64,000 nt of DNA from Calliopsis andreniformis (taxonomy: Eukaryota; Arthropoda; Insecta; Hymenoptera; Andrenidae). Below, piece after piece: positions 13,201-25,730 of the stretch. A program made the translations under genes and the position numbers. Location: contig NW_027480429.1 of NCBI RefSeq assembly GCF_051401765.1, positions 12,838,157-12,902,156 of the forward strand, given 5' to 3'. The number at the start of each line of letters is the position of its first letter. Position 1 is the first letter of the stretch. The notes beneath the pieces were generated by a model. The model searched no databases. It was not told where the DNA came from and worked only from the letters and a program-made list of their open reading frames with translations.

Positions 13201-16200
13201 GAGTTGCTCCACCACATCTAATAGCTACGGCCTTAGAAGTCAGCGCCAGAGGCATAAAGTACAATATAAATACAACAGCGTTTCCATCGTATAAAACGAA
13301 TAATTGCAACCTGTGTGAAAGTTATGGTCATTTCTACATTCCGAGCAACCTAGGATCCACTCTAGGGCGTTGCTCCACCAGATCGAATAGTTAGGTCCTT
13401 AGATGTAAACGCCAGAAGCATAAAATACGATGTAAATACAACAGCGTTTGCATCGTATAAAACGAATAATTGCAACCAGTGTGAAAGTTATGGTCATTTC
13501 TACATTCCGAGCAACCTAGGATTCACTCTAGGGCGTTGCTCCACCAGATCGAATAGTTAGGTCCTTAGAAGCAAACGCCAGAAGCATAAAATACAATATA
13601 GATACAACAGCTTTTCCATCGTATAAAAGGATTAATTGCAACCAGTTTGAACGTGATGGTCACTTCTCCCTTCCGGGCAACCTAGGCTTCACTCTAGGGC
13701 GTTGCTCCGCTAGATCGAACAGCTAGGGCCTTAGAAGTCAACGCCAGAAGCATAAAATACAATATAAATACAACAGTTTTTCCATCGTATAAAACGAATA
13801 ATTGCAACCAGTATGAAACTTATGGTCATTTCTACTTTTCGAGCAACCTAGGCTTCACCCTAGGGCGTTGCTCCAACAGATTGAATAGTTAGGGCCTTAG
13901 AAGTCAACGCCAGAAGTATAAAATACAATATAAATACTACAGCTTTTCCATCGTATAAAACGAATAATTGCAACCAGTGTGAAAGTGATGGCGAATTCTA
14001 CCTTCCGGGCATACCAGGCTTCACTATAGGGCGTTGCTCCACCAGATCGAATAGTTAGTGCCTTAGAAGTCAACGCCAGAAGCATAAAATACAATATAAA
14101 TACAACAGTTTTTCCATCGTATAAAACGAATAATTGCAACCAGTATGAAACTTATGGTCATTTCTACTTTCCGAACAACCTAGGCTTCACCCTAGGGCGT
14201 TGCTCCAACGGATTGAATAGTTAGGGCCTTAGAAGTCAACGCCCGTACCATAAAATGCAAAAAAAATACAACAGTGTTTCCATCATATAACAGCAATAAT
14301 TGCAACCAGTTTGAAAGTGATGGCCAATTCTACGTTCCGGGAAACCTATGTTTCACTCCAGTGTGTTGCTCCACCAGACCGAATAGTTACGCCCTAAGAA
14401 GTCAACGCCAGAAGCATAAAATACGATATAAATACAACAGCGTTTCCATCGTATAAAACGAATAATTGCAATCAGTGTGAAAGTTATGGTCATTTCCACA
14501 TTCCGTGTAACCTAGGCTTCACTCTAGGGCGTTGCTCCACCAGATCGAATAGTTAGGTCCTTAGATGTAAACGCCAGAAGCATAAAATACAATATAGATA
14601 CAACAGCTTTTCCATCGTATAAAAGGATTAATTGCAACCAGTTTGAACGTGATGGTCATTTCTCCCTTCCGGGCAACCTAGGCTTCACTCTAGGGCGTTG
14701 CTCCACTAGACCGAACAGCTAGGACCTTAGAAGTCAACGCCAGAGGCATAAAATGCAATATAAATACAACAGCTTCTCCATCGTATAAAACGAATAATTG
14801 CAACCAGTATGAAACTTATGGTCACTTCTACTCTCCGAGCAACCTAGGCTTCACCCTAGGGCGCTGCTCCAACGGATTGAATAGTTAGGGCGTTAGAAGT
14901 CAACGCCAGAGGCATAAAATACAATATAAATACAACAGCTTTTCCATCATATAAAACGAATAACTACAACCAGTGTGAAAGTGATGGCCAATTCTACCTT
15001 CCGGGCAACCTAGGCTTCACTCTAGGGCGTTGCTCCACCAGATCGAATAGTTAGTGCCTTAGAAGTCAACGCCAGAAGCATAAAATACAATATAAATACA
15101 ACAGTTTTTCCATCGTATAAAACGAATAATTGCAACCAGTATGAAACTTATGGTCATTTCTACTTTCCGAACAACCTAGGCTTCACCCTAGGGCGTTGCT
15201 CCAACGGATTGAATAGTTAGGGCCTTAGAAGTCAACGCCCGAACCATAAAATGCAAAAAAAATAGAACAGTGTTTCCATCATATAGCAGCAATAATTGCA
15301 ACCAGTTTGAAAGTGATGGCCAATTCTACGTTCCGGGCAACCTAGGTTTCACTCCAGGGCGTTGCTCCAGCAGACCGAATAGTTACGGCCTAAGAAGTCA
15401 ACGCCAGAAGCATAAAATACGATATTAATACAACAGCTTTTCCATCGTATATAACGAATAATTGCAACCAGTGTGAAAGTAATGGTCATTTCTACGTTCC
15501 GAGCACCCTAGGCGTCTCTCTAGGGCGTTGCTCCACCACATCTAATAGCTACGGCCTTAGAAGTCAACGCCAGAGGCAGAAAATACAATATAAATACAAC
15601 AGCTTTTCCATCGTATAAAACGAATAATTCCAACCAGTATGAAACTTATGGTCATTTCTACTTTCCGAGCAACCTAGGCTTCACCCTAGGGCGTTGCTCC
15701 AACGGATTGAATAGTTAGGGCCTTAGAAGTCAACGCCCGAACCATAAAATGCAAAAAAAATACAACAGTGTTTCCATCATATAACAGGAATAATTGCAAC
15801 CAGTTTGAAAGTGATGGCCAATTCTACGTTCCGAGCAACCTAGGTTTCACTCCAGGGCGTTGCTCCACCAGACCGAATGGTTAAGTCCTTAGAAGTAAAC
15901 GCCAGAAGCATTAAATACGATATAAATACAACAGCTTTTCCATCGTATAAAAGGAATACTTGCAAACAGTGTGAAAGTAGTGGTCATTTCTACGTTCCGG
16001 GCAAGCTAGGCTTCACCCTAGGCCGTTGTTCCACCAGATCGAATAGTTAGGGCCTAAGAAGTGAACGCCAGAAGCATAAAATGCAATAAAAATACAACAG
16101 TTTTTCCATCGTATAACAGGATTAATTGCAACCAGTTTGAAAGTGATGGTCATTTCTCCTTTCCGGGCAACCTAGGCTTCACTCTATGGCGTTGCTCCAC

Positions 16201-16434
16201 TAGATCGAATTGCTAGGGCCTTAGAAGTCAACGCCAGAAACATAAAATACAATATAAATACAACAGTTTTTCCATCGTATAAAACGAATAATTGCAACCA
16301 GTATGAAACTGATGGTCATTTCTACTTTCCGAGCAACCTAGGCTTCACCCTAGGGCGTTGCTCCAACAGATTGAATAGTTAGGGCCTTAGAAGCCAACGC
16401 CCGAAGCATAAAATGCAAAAAAAATGCAACAGTG
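10293..16434 (+). repeat. Irregular 3- to 8-monomer HOR mosaic
   Basis: Thirty-seven monomers related to the 9-mer set occur in variable groups. A marker monomer (AF-like, GATGGCCAATTC with TTTCACTCCAGG or a close variant) starts at 10459, 11621, 12451, 12949, 14277, 15273 and 15771, so spacings are 7, 5, 3, 8, 6 and 3 monomers. It is usually preceded by a GTATGAAACTT monomer with an A8 tract in its tail, and often followed by a monomer with CACATCTAATAGCTACGG. Monomers with CCTAGGATCCACT (near 10859, 12013, 13349) add an internal GGATCC. The order looks like one parental group of about 8 monomers repeatedly shortened. Types AB, AC and AD return at 15937-16434. Confidence 0.75.
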
Positions 16435-16932
16435 TTTCCATCATATAACAGGAATAATTGCGACCAGTTTGGAAGTGATATCCAATTCTACGTTCCGGGC
16501 GACCTAGGCTTCACTCTAGGGCGTTGCTCCACCAGATCGAAAAGCTAGGGACTTAGAACTCAACGCCAGAAGCATTAAATACAATAAAAATACAACCGTT
16601 CTTCCATCGTATAACAGGAATGATTGCAACCAGTGTGAATATAATGGTCACTTCTACGTTCCGGGCAACCTACGTTTCACTCTATGGCGTTGCTCCACCA
16701 GATCGAATAGTTAGGGCCTAAGAATTCAACGCCAGGAGCATAAAATACGATATAAATACAACAGCTCTTCCATCGTATAAAACGAGTAATTGCAACCAGT
16801 GTGAAAGTTATGGTTATTTCTGCGTTTCGGGCATCCTAGGCTTCACTCTAGGGCGTTGCTCCACCTGATCCAATAGGCAGGGCCTTAGAAGTCAACGCCA
16901 GAAGCATAAAATACAATAAAGATGCAACAGTT
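16435..16932 (+). repeat. Transition monomers with a chimeric junction to the 26-mer HOR
   Basis: The monomers at 16435 and 16601 are divergent singletons (GTTTGGAAGTGATATCC; GTGAATATAATGG). The monomer at 16767 is a chimera. Its left half (ACGAGTAATTG, TTATTTCTGCGTTTCGGG) resembles the monomer at 40173, while its right half (ACCTGATCCAATAGG) is type F. The breakpoint lies about 16835-16870, inside a shared segment and without change of register. From there the sequence follows 4405-6466 at an offset of 12,450 bp (75 monomers). Confidence 0.8.
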
Positions 16933-19900
16933 TTTCCATCGTATAAAACGACTAATTGCAAACAGTCTGAAAGTAATGGTCATTTCTACGTTCCAGGCAA
17001 CCTAGGCTTCACCCTAGGGCGTTGTTCCACCAGATCGAATAGGTAGGGCCTAAGACGTCAACGCCATAAGAATAAAATACAATATAAATATAACAGTTTT
17101 TCCATCGTATAAAACGAATAATAGCAACCAGTGTGAAGGTTATGGTCATTTCAACGTTGCGGGCAATCTAGGCTTCACTCTAGGGAGTTGCTCCACCAGT
17201 TCAATCAGTTAGGGCCTTAGAAGTCAACGCCCGAAGCATAAAATACAAAATAAATAGAACAGTTTTTCCATTGTATAAAACGAATAATTGCTACCAGTGT
17301 AAAAGTTATGGTCATTTGTACGTTCCGGGCAACCTAGGCCTCACTCTAGGGCGTTGCTCCACCAGATCGAATAGTTAGGGCCTTAGAAGTCCACGCCAGA
17401 AGTATAAAATACGATAAAGATGCAACAGTTTTTCCATCGTATAAAACGAGTAATTGCAACCAGTGTGAAATTTATGGTCATTCCTACATTCCGAGCAACC
17501 TAGACTTCACTCTAGAGCGCTGCTCCACCAGATCGAATAGTTAGGTCCTTAGAAGTCAACGCCAGAAGCATAAAATACGATATAAATACAACAGTTTGTC
17601 CATCGTAGAACAGGAATATTTGCAACCAGTGCGAAAGTTATGGTCATTTCTGCGTTCCGGGCAACCTAGGCTTCACACTAGGGCGTTGCTCCACCAGATT
17701 CAACAGTTAGGGCATTAGAAGTCAACGCCCGAAGCATAAAATACAAAATAAATGGAACAGTTTTTCCATTGTATAAAACGAATAATAGCAATCAGTGTGA
17801 AAGTTATGGTCATTTCTACTTTCCGGGCAACCTAGGATTCACCCTAGGGCGTTGCTCCAACAGATTGAATAGTTAGGGCCCTAGAAGTCAATGCCCGAAG
17901 CATAAAATGCAATCAAAATACAACAGTTTTTACATCATATAACAGGAATAATTGCAACCATTTTGAAAGTGATGTTCATTTCTACGTTCCGGGCAACCTA
18001 GGCTTCACTTTAGGGCGTTGCTCCACCAGATCGAATAGCTAGGGCCTTAGAAGTCAACGCCTGGAGCATAAAATACAAAATAAATAGTACAGTTTTTCCA
18101 TCGTATAAAACGAATAATTGCTACCAGTGTGGAAGTTATGGTCATTCTCACGTTCCGGGCAGCCTAGGCTTCACTCTAGGGCGTTGCTCCACCAGATGGA
18201 ATAGTTAGGGCCTTAGAAGTCAACGCCAGATGCATAAAATACAATAAAGATGCAACAGTTTTTCCATCGTATAAAACGAATAATTGCAAACAGTCTGAAA
18301 GTAATGGTCATTTCTACGTTCCAGGCAACCTAGGCTTCACCCTAGGGCGTTGTTCCTCCAGATCGAATAGGTAGGGCCTAAGAAGTCAACGCCATAAGAA
18401 TAAAATACAATATAAATATTACAGTTTTTCCATCGTATAAAACGAATAATAGCAACCAGTGTGAAGGTTATGGTCATTTCAACGTTCCGGGCAATCTAGG
18501 CTTCACTCTAGGGCGTTGCTCCTCCAGATCAATCAGTTAGGGCCTTAGAAGTTAACGCCCGAAGCACAAAATACAAAATAAATAGAACAGTTTTTCCATT
18601 GTATAAAACGAATAATGGCTACCAGTGTAAAAGTTAAGGTCATTTCTGCGTTCCGGGTAACCTAGGCTTCACTCTAGGGCGTTGCTCCACCAGATCGAAT
18701 AGTTAGAGCCTTAGAAGTCCACGCCAGAAGCATAAAATACGATAAAGATGCAACAGTTTTTCCATCGTATAAAACGAATAATTGCAACCAGAGTGAAATT
18801 TATGGTCATTCCTACATTCCGGGCAACCTAGGATTCACCCTAGGGCGCTGCTCCAACAGATTGAATAGTTAGGGCCCTAGAAGTCAACGCCAGACGCATA
18901 AAATACAATATAAATACAACAGCGTTTCCATCGTATGAAACGAATAATTCCAACCAGTGTGAAAGTTATGGTCATTTCCACATTCCGTGTAACCTAGGCT
19001 TCACTCTAGGGCGTTGCTCCACCAGATCGAATAGTTAGGTCCTTAGAAGTAAACACCAGAAGCATAAAATACAATATAGATACAACAGCTTTTCCATCGT
19101 ATAAAACGAATAATTGCAACCAGTTTGAACGTGATGGTCATTTCTCCCTTCCGTGCAACCTAGGCATCACTCTAGGGCGTTGCTCCACTAGATCGAACAG
19201 CTAGGGCCTTAGAAGTCAACGCCAGAAGCATAAAATACAATATAAATACAACAGTTTTTCCATCGTATAAAACGAATAATTGCAACCAGTTTGAACGGGA
19301 TGGTCATTTCTCCCTTCCGGGCAACCTAGGCTTCACTCTAGGGCGTTGCTCCACTAGATCGAACAGCTAGGGCCTTAGAAGTCAACGCCAGAAGCATAAA
19401 ATACAATATAAATACAACAGTTTTTCCATCGCATAAAACGAATAATTGTAACCAGTGTGAAAGTAATGGTCATATCTACGTTCCGTGCAAGCTGGGCTTC
19501 ACCCTAGGCCGTTGTTCCACCAGACCGAATAGTTAGGGCCAAGGAAGTGAACGCCAGAAGCATAAAATACGATATAAATACAACAGCTATTCCATCGTAT
19601 AAAACGAATAATTGTGACCAGTGTGAAAGTAATGGTCATTTCTACGTTCCGTGCAAGCTAGGCTTCACCCTAGGCCATTGTTCCACCAGATCGAATAGTT
19701 AGGGCCTAAGAAGTGAACGCCAGAAGCATAAAGTGCAATAAAAATACAACAGTTTTTCCATCGTATAACAGGATTAATTGCAACCAGTTTGAAAGTGATG
19801 GTCATTTCTCCTTTCCGGGCAACCTAGGCTTCACTCTAGGGCGTTGCTCCACTAGACCGAATTGCTAGGGCCTTAGAAGTCAACGCCAGAAGCATAAAAT

Positions 19901-20750
19901 ACAATATAAATTCAACAGTTTTTCCATCGTATAAAACGAATAATTGCAACCAGTATGAAACTGATGGTCATTCCTACTTTCCGAGCAACCTAGGCTTCAC
20001 CCTAGGGCGTTGCTCCAACAGATTGAATAGTTAGGGCCTTAGAAGCCAACGCCCGAAGCATAAAATGCAATAAAAATACAACAGTGTTTCCATCGTATAA
20101 AACGAATAATTGCAACCAGTATGAAACTTATGGTCATTTCTACTTTCCGAGCAAGCTAGGCTTCACCATAGGGCGTGGCTCCAACAGATTGAATAGTTAG
20201 GACCTTAGAAGTGAACGCCCGAACCATAAAATGCAAAAAAAATACAACAGTGTTTCTATCATATAACAGGAATAATTGCAACCAGTTTGAAAGTGATGGC
20301 CAATTCTACGTTCAGGGCAACCTAGGCTTCTCTCTAGGGCGTTGCTCCACCAGATCGAATAGATAGTGCCTTAGAAGTCAACGCCAGACGCATAAAATAC
20401 AACATAAATACAACAGCGTTTCCATCGTATAAAAGGATTAATTGCAACCAGTTTGAACGTGATGATCATTTCTCCTTTCCGGGCAACCTAGGCTTCACTC
20501 TAGGGCGTTGCTCCACTAGATCGAACAGCTAGCGCCTTAGAAGTCAATGCCAGAAGCATAAAATACAATATAAATACAACAGCTTTTCCATCGAATAAAA
20601 CGAATAATTGCAACCAGTGTGAAAGTTATGATCATTTCCACATTCCGTGTAACCTAGGCTTCACTCTAGGGCGTTGCTCCACCAGATCGAATAGTTAGGG
20701 ACTAAGAAGTGAACGCCCGTAACATGAAATACACTAAATATAGAAGAGTT
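16933..20750 (+). repeat. 26-mer HOR copy: G to AH/C (23 monomers)
   Basis: The order is G H I J K L M N O P V W X Y Z AA AB AC AD AE AF AG AH/C. With the F half at 16870-16932, it lacks only D and E of the 26-mer. Up to about 18916 it tracks 4483-6466 closely; after that it contains the nine types of the 9-mer HOR. AG (20419) has TTTGAACGTGATGATC. AH/C (20585) starts CCATCGAATAAAACG and ends with the type-C tail containing CGCCCGTAACATG, so the last monomer is itself a fusion. Confidence 0.85.
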
Positions 20751-23738
20751 TTTCCATCGTATAACAGGAATAATTGCAACCAGTGCGAAAGTGATGGTCA
20801 TTTTTACATTCAGAGCAACCTAGGCTTCACTCTAGGGCGTTGCTCCACCAGATCGAATGGTTAGGGCCTTAGAAATCAACGCCAGAAGCATAAAATACAA
20901 TAAAGATGCAACAGTTTTTCCATCGTATAACAGGAATAACTGCAAACAGTATGAAAGTACTGGTCATATCTACGTTCCGGGTAACCTAGGTATCACTATA
21001 GGGCGTTGCTCCACCAGATCGTATAGCTAGGGACTTAGAATTCAACGCCATAAGAATAAAATACAATATAAGTACAACAGTTGTTCCATCGTATAAAATG
21101 AATAATTGCAACCAGTGTGAAAGTTATGGTGATTTCTACATTCCGAGCAACCTAGGCTTCACTCTAGGGCGTTGCTCCACCTGATCCAATAGGTAGGGCC
21201 TTAGAACTCAACGCCAGAAGCATAAAATACAATAAAGATGCAACAGTTTTTCCATCGTATAAAACGACTAATTGCAAACAGTCTGAAAGCAATGGTCATT
21301 TCTACGTTCCAGGCAACCTAGGCTTCACCCTAGGGCGTTGTTCCACCAGATCGAATAGGTAGGGCCTAAGAAGTCAACGCCATAAGAATAAAATACAATA
21401 TAAATATAACAGTTTTTCCATCGTATAAAACGAATAATAGCAACCAGTGTGAAGGTTATTGTCATTTCAACGTTGCGGGCAATCTAGGCTTCACTCTAGG
21501 GAGTTGCTCCACCAGTTCAATCAGTTAGGGCCTTAGAAGTCAACGCCCGAAGCATAAAATACAAAATAAATGGAACAGTTTTTCCATTGAATAAAACGAA
21601 TAATAGCAATCAGTGTGAAAGTTATGGTCATTTCTACTTTCCGGGCAACCTAGGATTCACCCTAGGGCGTTGCTCCAACAGATTGAATAGTTAGGGCCCT
21701 AGAAGTCAATGCCCGAAGCATAAAATGCAATCAAAATACAACAGTTTTTACATCATATAACAGGAATAATTGCAACCATTTTGAAAGTGATGTTCATTTC
21801 TACGTTCCGGGCAACCTAGGCTTCACTTTAGGGCGTTGCTCCACCAGATCGAATAGCTAGGGCCTTAGAAGTCAACGCCTGGAGCATAAAATACAAAATA
21901 AATAGTACAGTTTTTCCATCGTATAAAACGAATAATTGCTACCAGTGTGGAAGTTATGGTCATTCCCACGTTCCGGGCAGCCTAGGCTTCACTCTAGGGC
22001 GTTGCTCCACCAGATGGAATAGTTAGGGCCTTAGAAGTCAACGCCAGATGCATACAATACAATAAAGATGCAACAGTTTTTCCATCGTATAAAACGAATA
22101 ATTGCAACCAGTGTGAAATTTATGGTCATTCCTACATTCCGGGCAACCTAGGATTCACCCTAGGGCGCTGCTCCAACAGATTGAATAGTTAGGGCCCTAG
22201 AAGTCAACGCCAGACGCATAAAATACAATATAAATACAACAGCGTTTCCATCGTATGAAACGAATAATTGCAACCAGTGTGATAGTTATGGTCATTTCCA
22301 CATTCCGTGTAACCTAGGCTTCACTCTAGGGCGTTGCTCCACCAGATCGAATAGTTAGGTCCTTAGAAGTAAACACCAGAAGCATAAAATACAATATAGA
22401 TACAACAGCTTTTCCATCGTATAAAACGAATAATTGCAACCAGTTTGAACGTGATGGTCATTTCTCCCTTCCGTGCAACCTAGGCATCACTCTAGGGCGT
22501 TGCTCCACTAGATCGAACAGCTAGGGCCTTAGAAGTCAACGCCAGAAGCATAAAATACAATATAAATACAACAGTTTTTCCATCGTATAAAACGAATAAT
22601 TGCAACCAGTTTGAACGTGATGGTCATTTCTCCCTTCCGGGCAACCTAGGCTTCACTCTAGGGCGTTGCTCCACTAGATCGAACAGCTAGGGCCTTAGAA
22701 GTCAACGCCAGAAGCATAAAATACAATATAAATACAACAGTTTTTCCATCGCATAAAACGAATAATTGTAACCAGTGTGAAAGTAATGGTCATTTCTACG
22801 TTCCGTGCAAGCTGGGCTTCACCCTAGGCCGTTGTTCCACCAGACCGAATAGTTAGGGCCAAGGAAGTGAACGCCAGAAGCATAAAATACGATATAAATA
22901 CAACAGCTATTCCATCGTATAAAACGAATAATTGTAACCAGTGTGAAAGTAATGGTCATTTCTACGTTCCGTGCAAGCTAGGCTTCACCCTAGGCCATTG
23001 TTCCACCAGATCGAATAGTTAGGGCCTAAGAAGTGAACGCCAGAAGCATAAAGTGCAATAAAAATACAACAGTTTTTCCATCGTATAACAGGATTAATTG
23101 CAACCAGTTTGAAAGTGATGGTCATTTCTCCTTTCCGGGCAACCTAGGCTTCACTCTAGGGCGTTGCTCCACTAGACCGAATTGCTAGGGCCTTAGAAGT
23201 CAACGCCAGAAGCATAAAATACAATATAAATTCAACAGTTTTTCCATCGTATAAAAAGAATAATTGCAACCAGTATGAAACTGATGGTCATTCCTACTTT
23301 CCGAGCAACCTAGGCTTCACCCTAGGGCGTTGCTCCAACAGATTGAATAGTTAGGGCCTTAGAAGCCAACGCCCGAAGCATAAAATGCAATAAAAATACA
23401 ACAGTGTTTCCATCGTATAAAACGAATAATTGCAACCAGTATGAAACTTATGGTCATTTCTACTTTCCGAGCAAGCTAGGCTTCACCATAGGGCGTGGCT
23501 CCAACAGATTGAATAGTTAGGACCTTAGAAGTGAACGCCCGAACCATAAAATGCAAAAAAAATACAACAGTGTTTCTATCATATAACAGGAATAATTGCA
23601 ACCAGTTTGAAAGTGATGGCCAATTCTACGTTCAGGGCAACCTAGGCTTCTCGCTAGGGCGTTGCTCCACCAGATCGAATAGATAGTGCCTTAGAAGTCA
23701 ACGCCAGACGCATAAAATACAACATAAATAGTACAGTT
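20751..23738 (+). repeat. 26-mer HOR deletion derivative (18 monomers)
   Basis: The order is D E F G H | L M N | W X Y Z AA AB AC AD AE AF, exactly 18 x 166 bp. Missing relative to the 26-mer are I-J-K, O-P-V and, at the right end, AG onwards. The first junction keeps the ATGGAACAG tail of type K (about 21570). The monomer at 21581 has a private CCATTGAAT, and X at 22245 carries GATAGTTATGG, a variant shared with the copy at 27723. Confidence 0.85.
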
Positions 23739-25730
23739 TTTCCATCGTATAAAACGAATAATTGCTACCAGTGTGGAAGTTATGGTCATTCTCACGTTCC
23801 GGGCAGCCTAGGCTTCACTCTAGGGCGTTGCTCCACCAGATGGAATAGTTAGGGCCTTAGAAGTCAACGCCAGATGCATAAAATACAATAAAGATGCAAC
23901 AGTTTTTCCATCGTATAAAACGAATAATTGCAAACAGTCTGAAAGTAATGGTCATTTCTACGTTCCAGGCAACCTAGGCTTCACCCTAGGGCGTTGTTCC
24001 TCCAGATCGAATAGGTAGGGCCTAAGAAGTCAACGCCATAAGAATAAAATACAATATAAATATTACAGTTTTTCCATCGTATAAAACGAATAATAGCAAC
24101 CAGTGTGAAGGTTATGGTCATTTCAACGTTCCGGGCAATCTAGGCTTCACTCTAGGGCGTTGCTCCTCCAGATCAATCAGTTAGGGCCTTAGAAGTTAAC
24201 GCCCGAAGCACAAAATACAAAATAAATAGAACAGTTTTTCCATTGTATAAAACGAATAATTGCTACCAGTGTAAAAGTTAAGGTCATTTCTGCGTTCCGG
24301 GTAACCTAGGCTTCACTCTAGGGCGTTGCTCCACCAGATCGAATAGTTAGAGCCTTAGAAGTCCACGCCAGAAGCATAAAATACGATAAAGATGCAACAG
24401 TTTTTCCATCGTATAAAACGAATAATTGCAACCAGAGTGAAATTTATGGTCATTCCTACATTCCGGGCAACCTAGGATTCACCCTAGGGCGCTGCTCCAA
24501 CAGATTGAATAGTTAGGGCCCTAGAAGTCAACGCCAGACGCATAAAATACAATATAAATACAACAGCGTTTCCATCGTATGAAACGAATAATTGCAACCA
24601 GTGTGAAAGTTATGGTCATTTCCACATTCCGTGTAACCTAGGCTTCACTCTAGGGCGTTGCTCCACCAGATCGAATAGTTAGGTCCTTAGAAGTAAACAC
24701 CAGAAGCATAAAATACAATATAGATACAACAGCTTTTCCATCGTATAAAACGAATAATTGCAACCAGTTTGAACGTGATGGTCATTTCTCCCTTCCGTGC
24801 AACCTAGGCATCACTCTAGGGCGTTGCTCCACTAGATCGAACAGCTATGGCCTTAGAAGTCAACGCCAGAAGCATAAAATACAATATAAATACAACAGTT
24901 TTTCCATCGTATAAAACGAGTAATTGCAACCAGTATGAAACTGATGGTCATTCCTACTTTCCGAGCAACCTAGGCTTCACCCTAGGGCGTTGCTCCAACA
25001 GATTGAATAGTTAGGGCCTTAGAAGCCAACGCCCGAAGCATAAAATGCAATAAAAATACAACAGTGTTTCCATCGTATAAAACGAATAATTGCAACCAGT
25101 ATGAAACTTATGGTCATTTCTACTTTCCGAGCAAGCTAGGCTTCACCATAGGGCGTGGCTCCAACAGATTGAATAGTTAGGACCTTAGAAGTGAACGCCC
25201 GAACCATAAAATGCAAAAAAAATACAACAGTGTTTCTATCATATAACAGGAATAATTGCAACCAGTTTGAAAGTGATGGCCAATTCTACGTTCAGGGCAA
25301 CCTAGGCTTCTCTCTAGGGCGTTGCTCCACCAGATCGAATAGATAGTGCCTTAGAAGTCAACGCCAGACGCATAAAATACAACATAAATACAACAGCGTT
25401 TCCATCGTATAAAAGGATTAATTGCAACCAGTTTGAACGTGATGATCATTTCTCCTTTCCGGGCAACCTAGGCTTCACTCTAGGGCGTTGCTCCACTAGA
25501 TCGAACAGCTAGCGCCTTAGAAGTCAATGCCAGAAGCATAAAATACAATATAAATACAACAGCTTTTCCATCGAATAAAACGAATAATTGCAACCAGTGT
25601 GAAAGTTATGGTCATTTCCACATTCCGTGTAACCTAGGCTTCACTCTAGGGCGTTGCTCCACCAGATCGAATAGTTAGGGACTAAGAAGTGAACGCCCGT
25701 AACATGAAATACACTAAATATAGAAGAGTT
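23739..25730 (+). repeat. 26-mer HOR deletion derivative (12 monomers)
   Basis: The order is N O P V W X Y | AD AE AF AG AH/C. It enters from AF of the preceding copy through a tail ending AATAGTACAG, which is the end of type M, so the AF-to-N junction lies about 23710-23738. Z-AA-AB-AC are missing between Y and AD, at about 24880-24925. W here has CCAGAGTGAAATTT, shared with the copy at 18759. AH/C again has the CGTAACATG variant of 20723. Confidence 0.85.

Noticed and set aside
10456..14456. Several 60-80 codon frames starting at the A8-tail/AF-like monomers
   Set aside because: They all begin at GTG of CAGTGTTTCC in one monomer type and read through the next, so they mark the repeat and are not genes.
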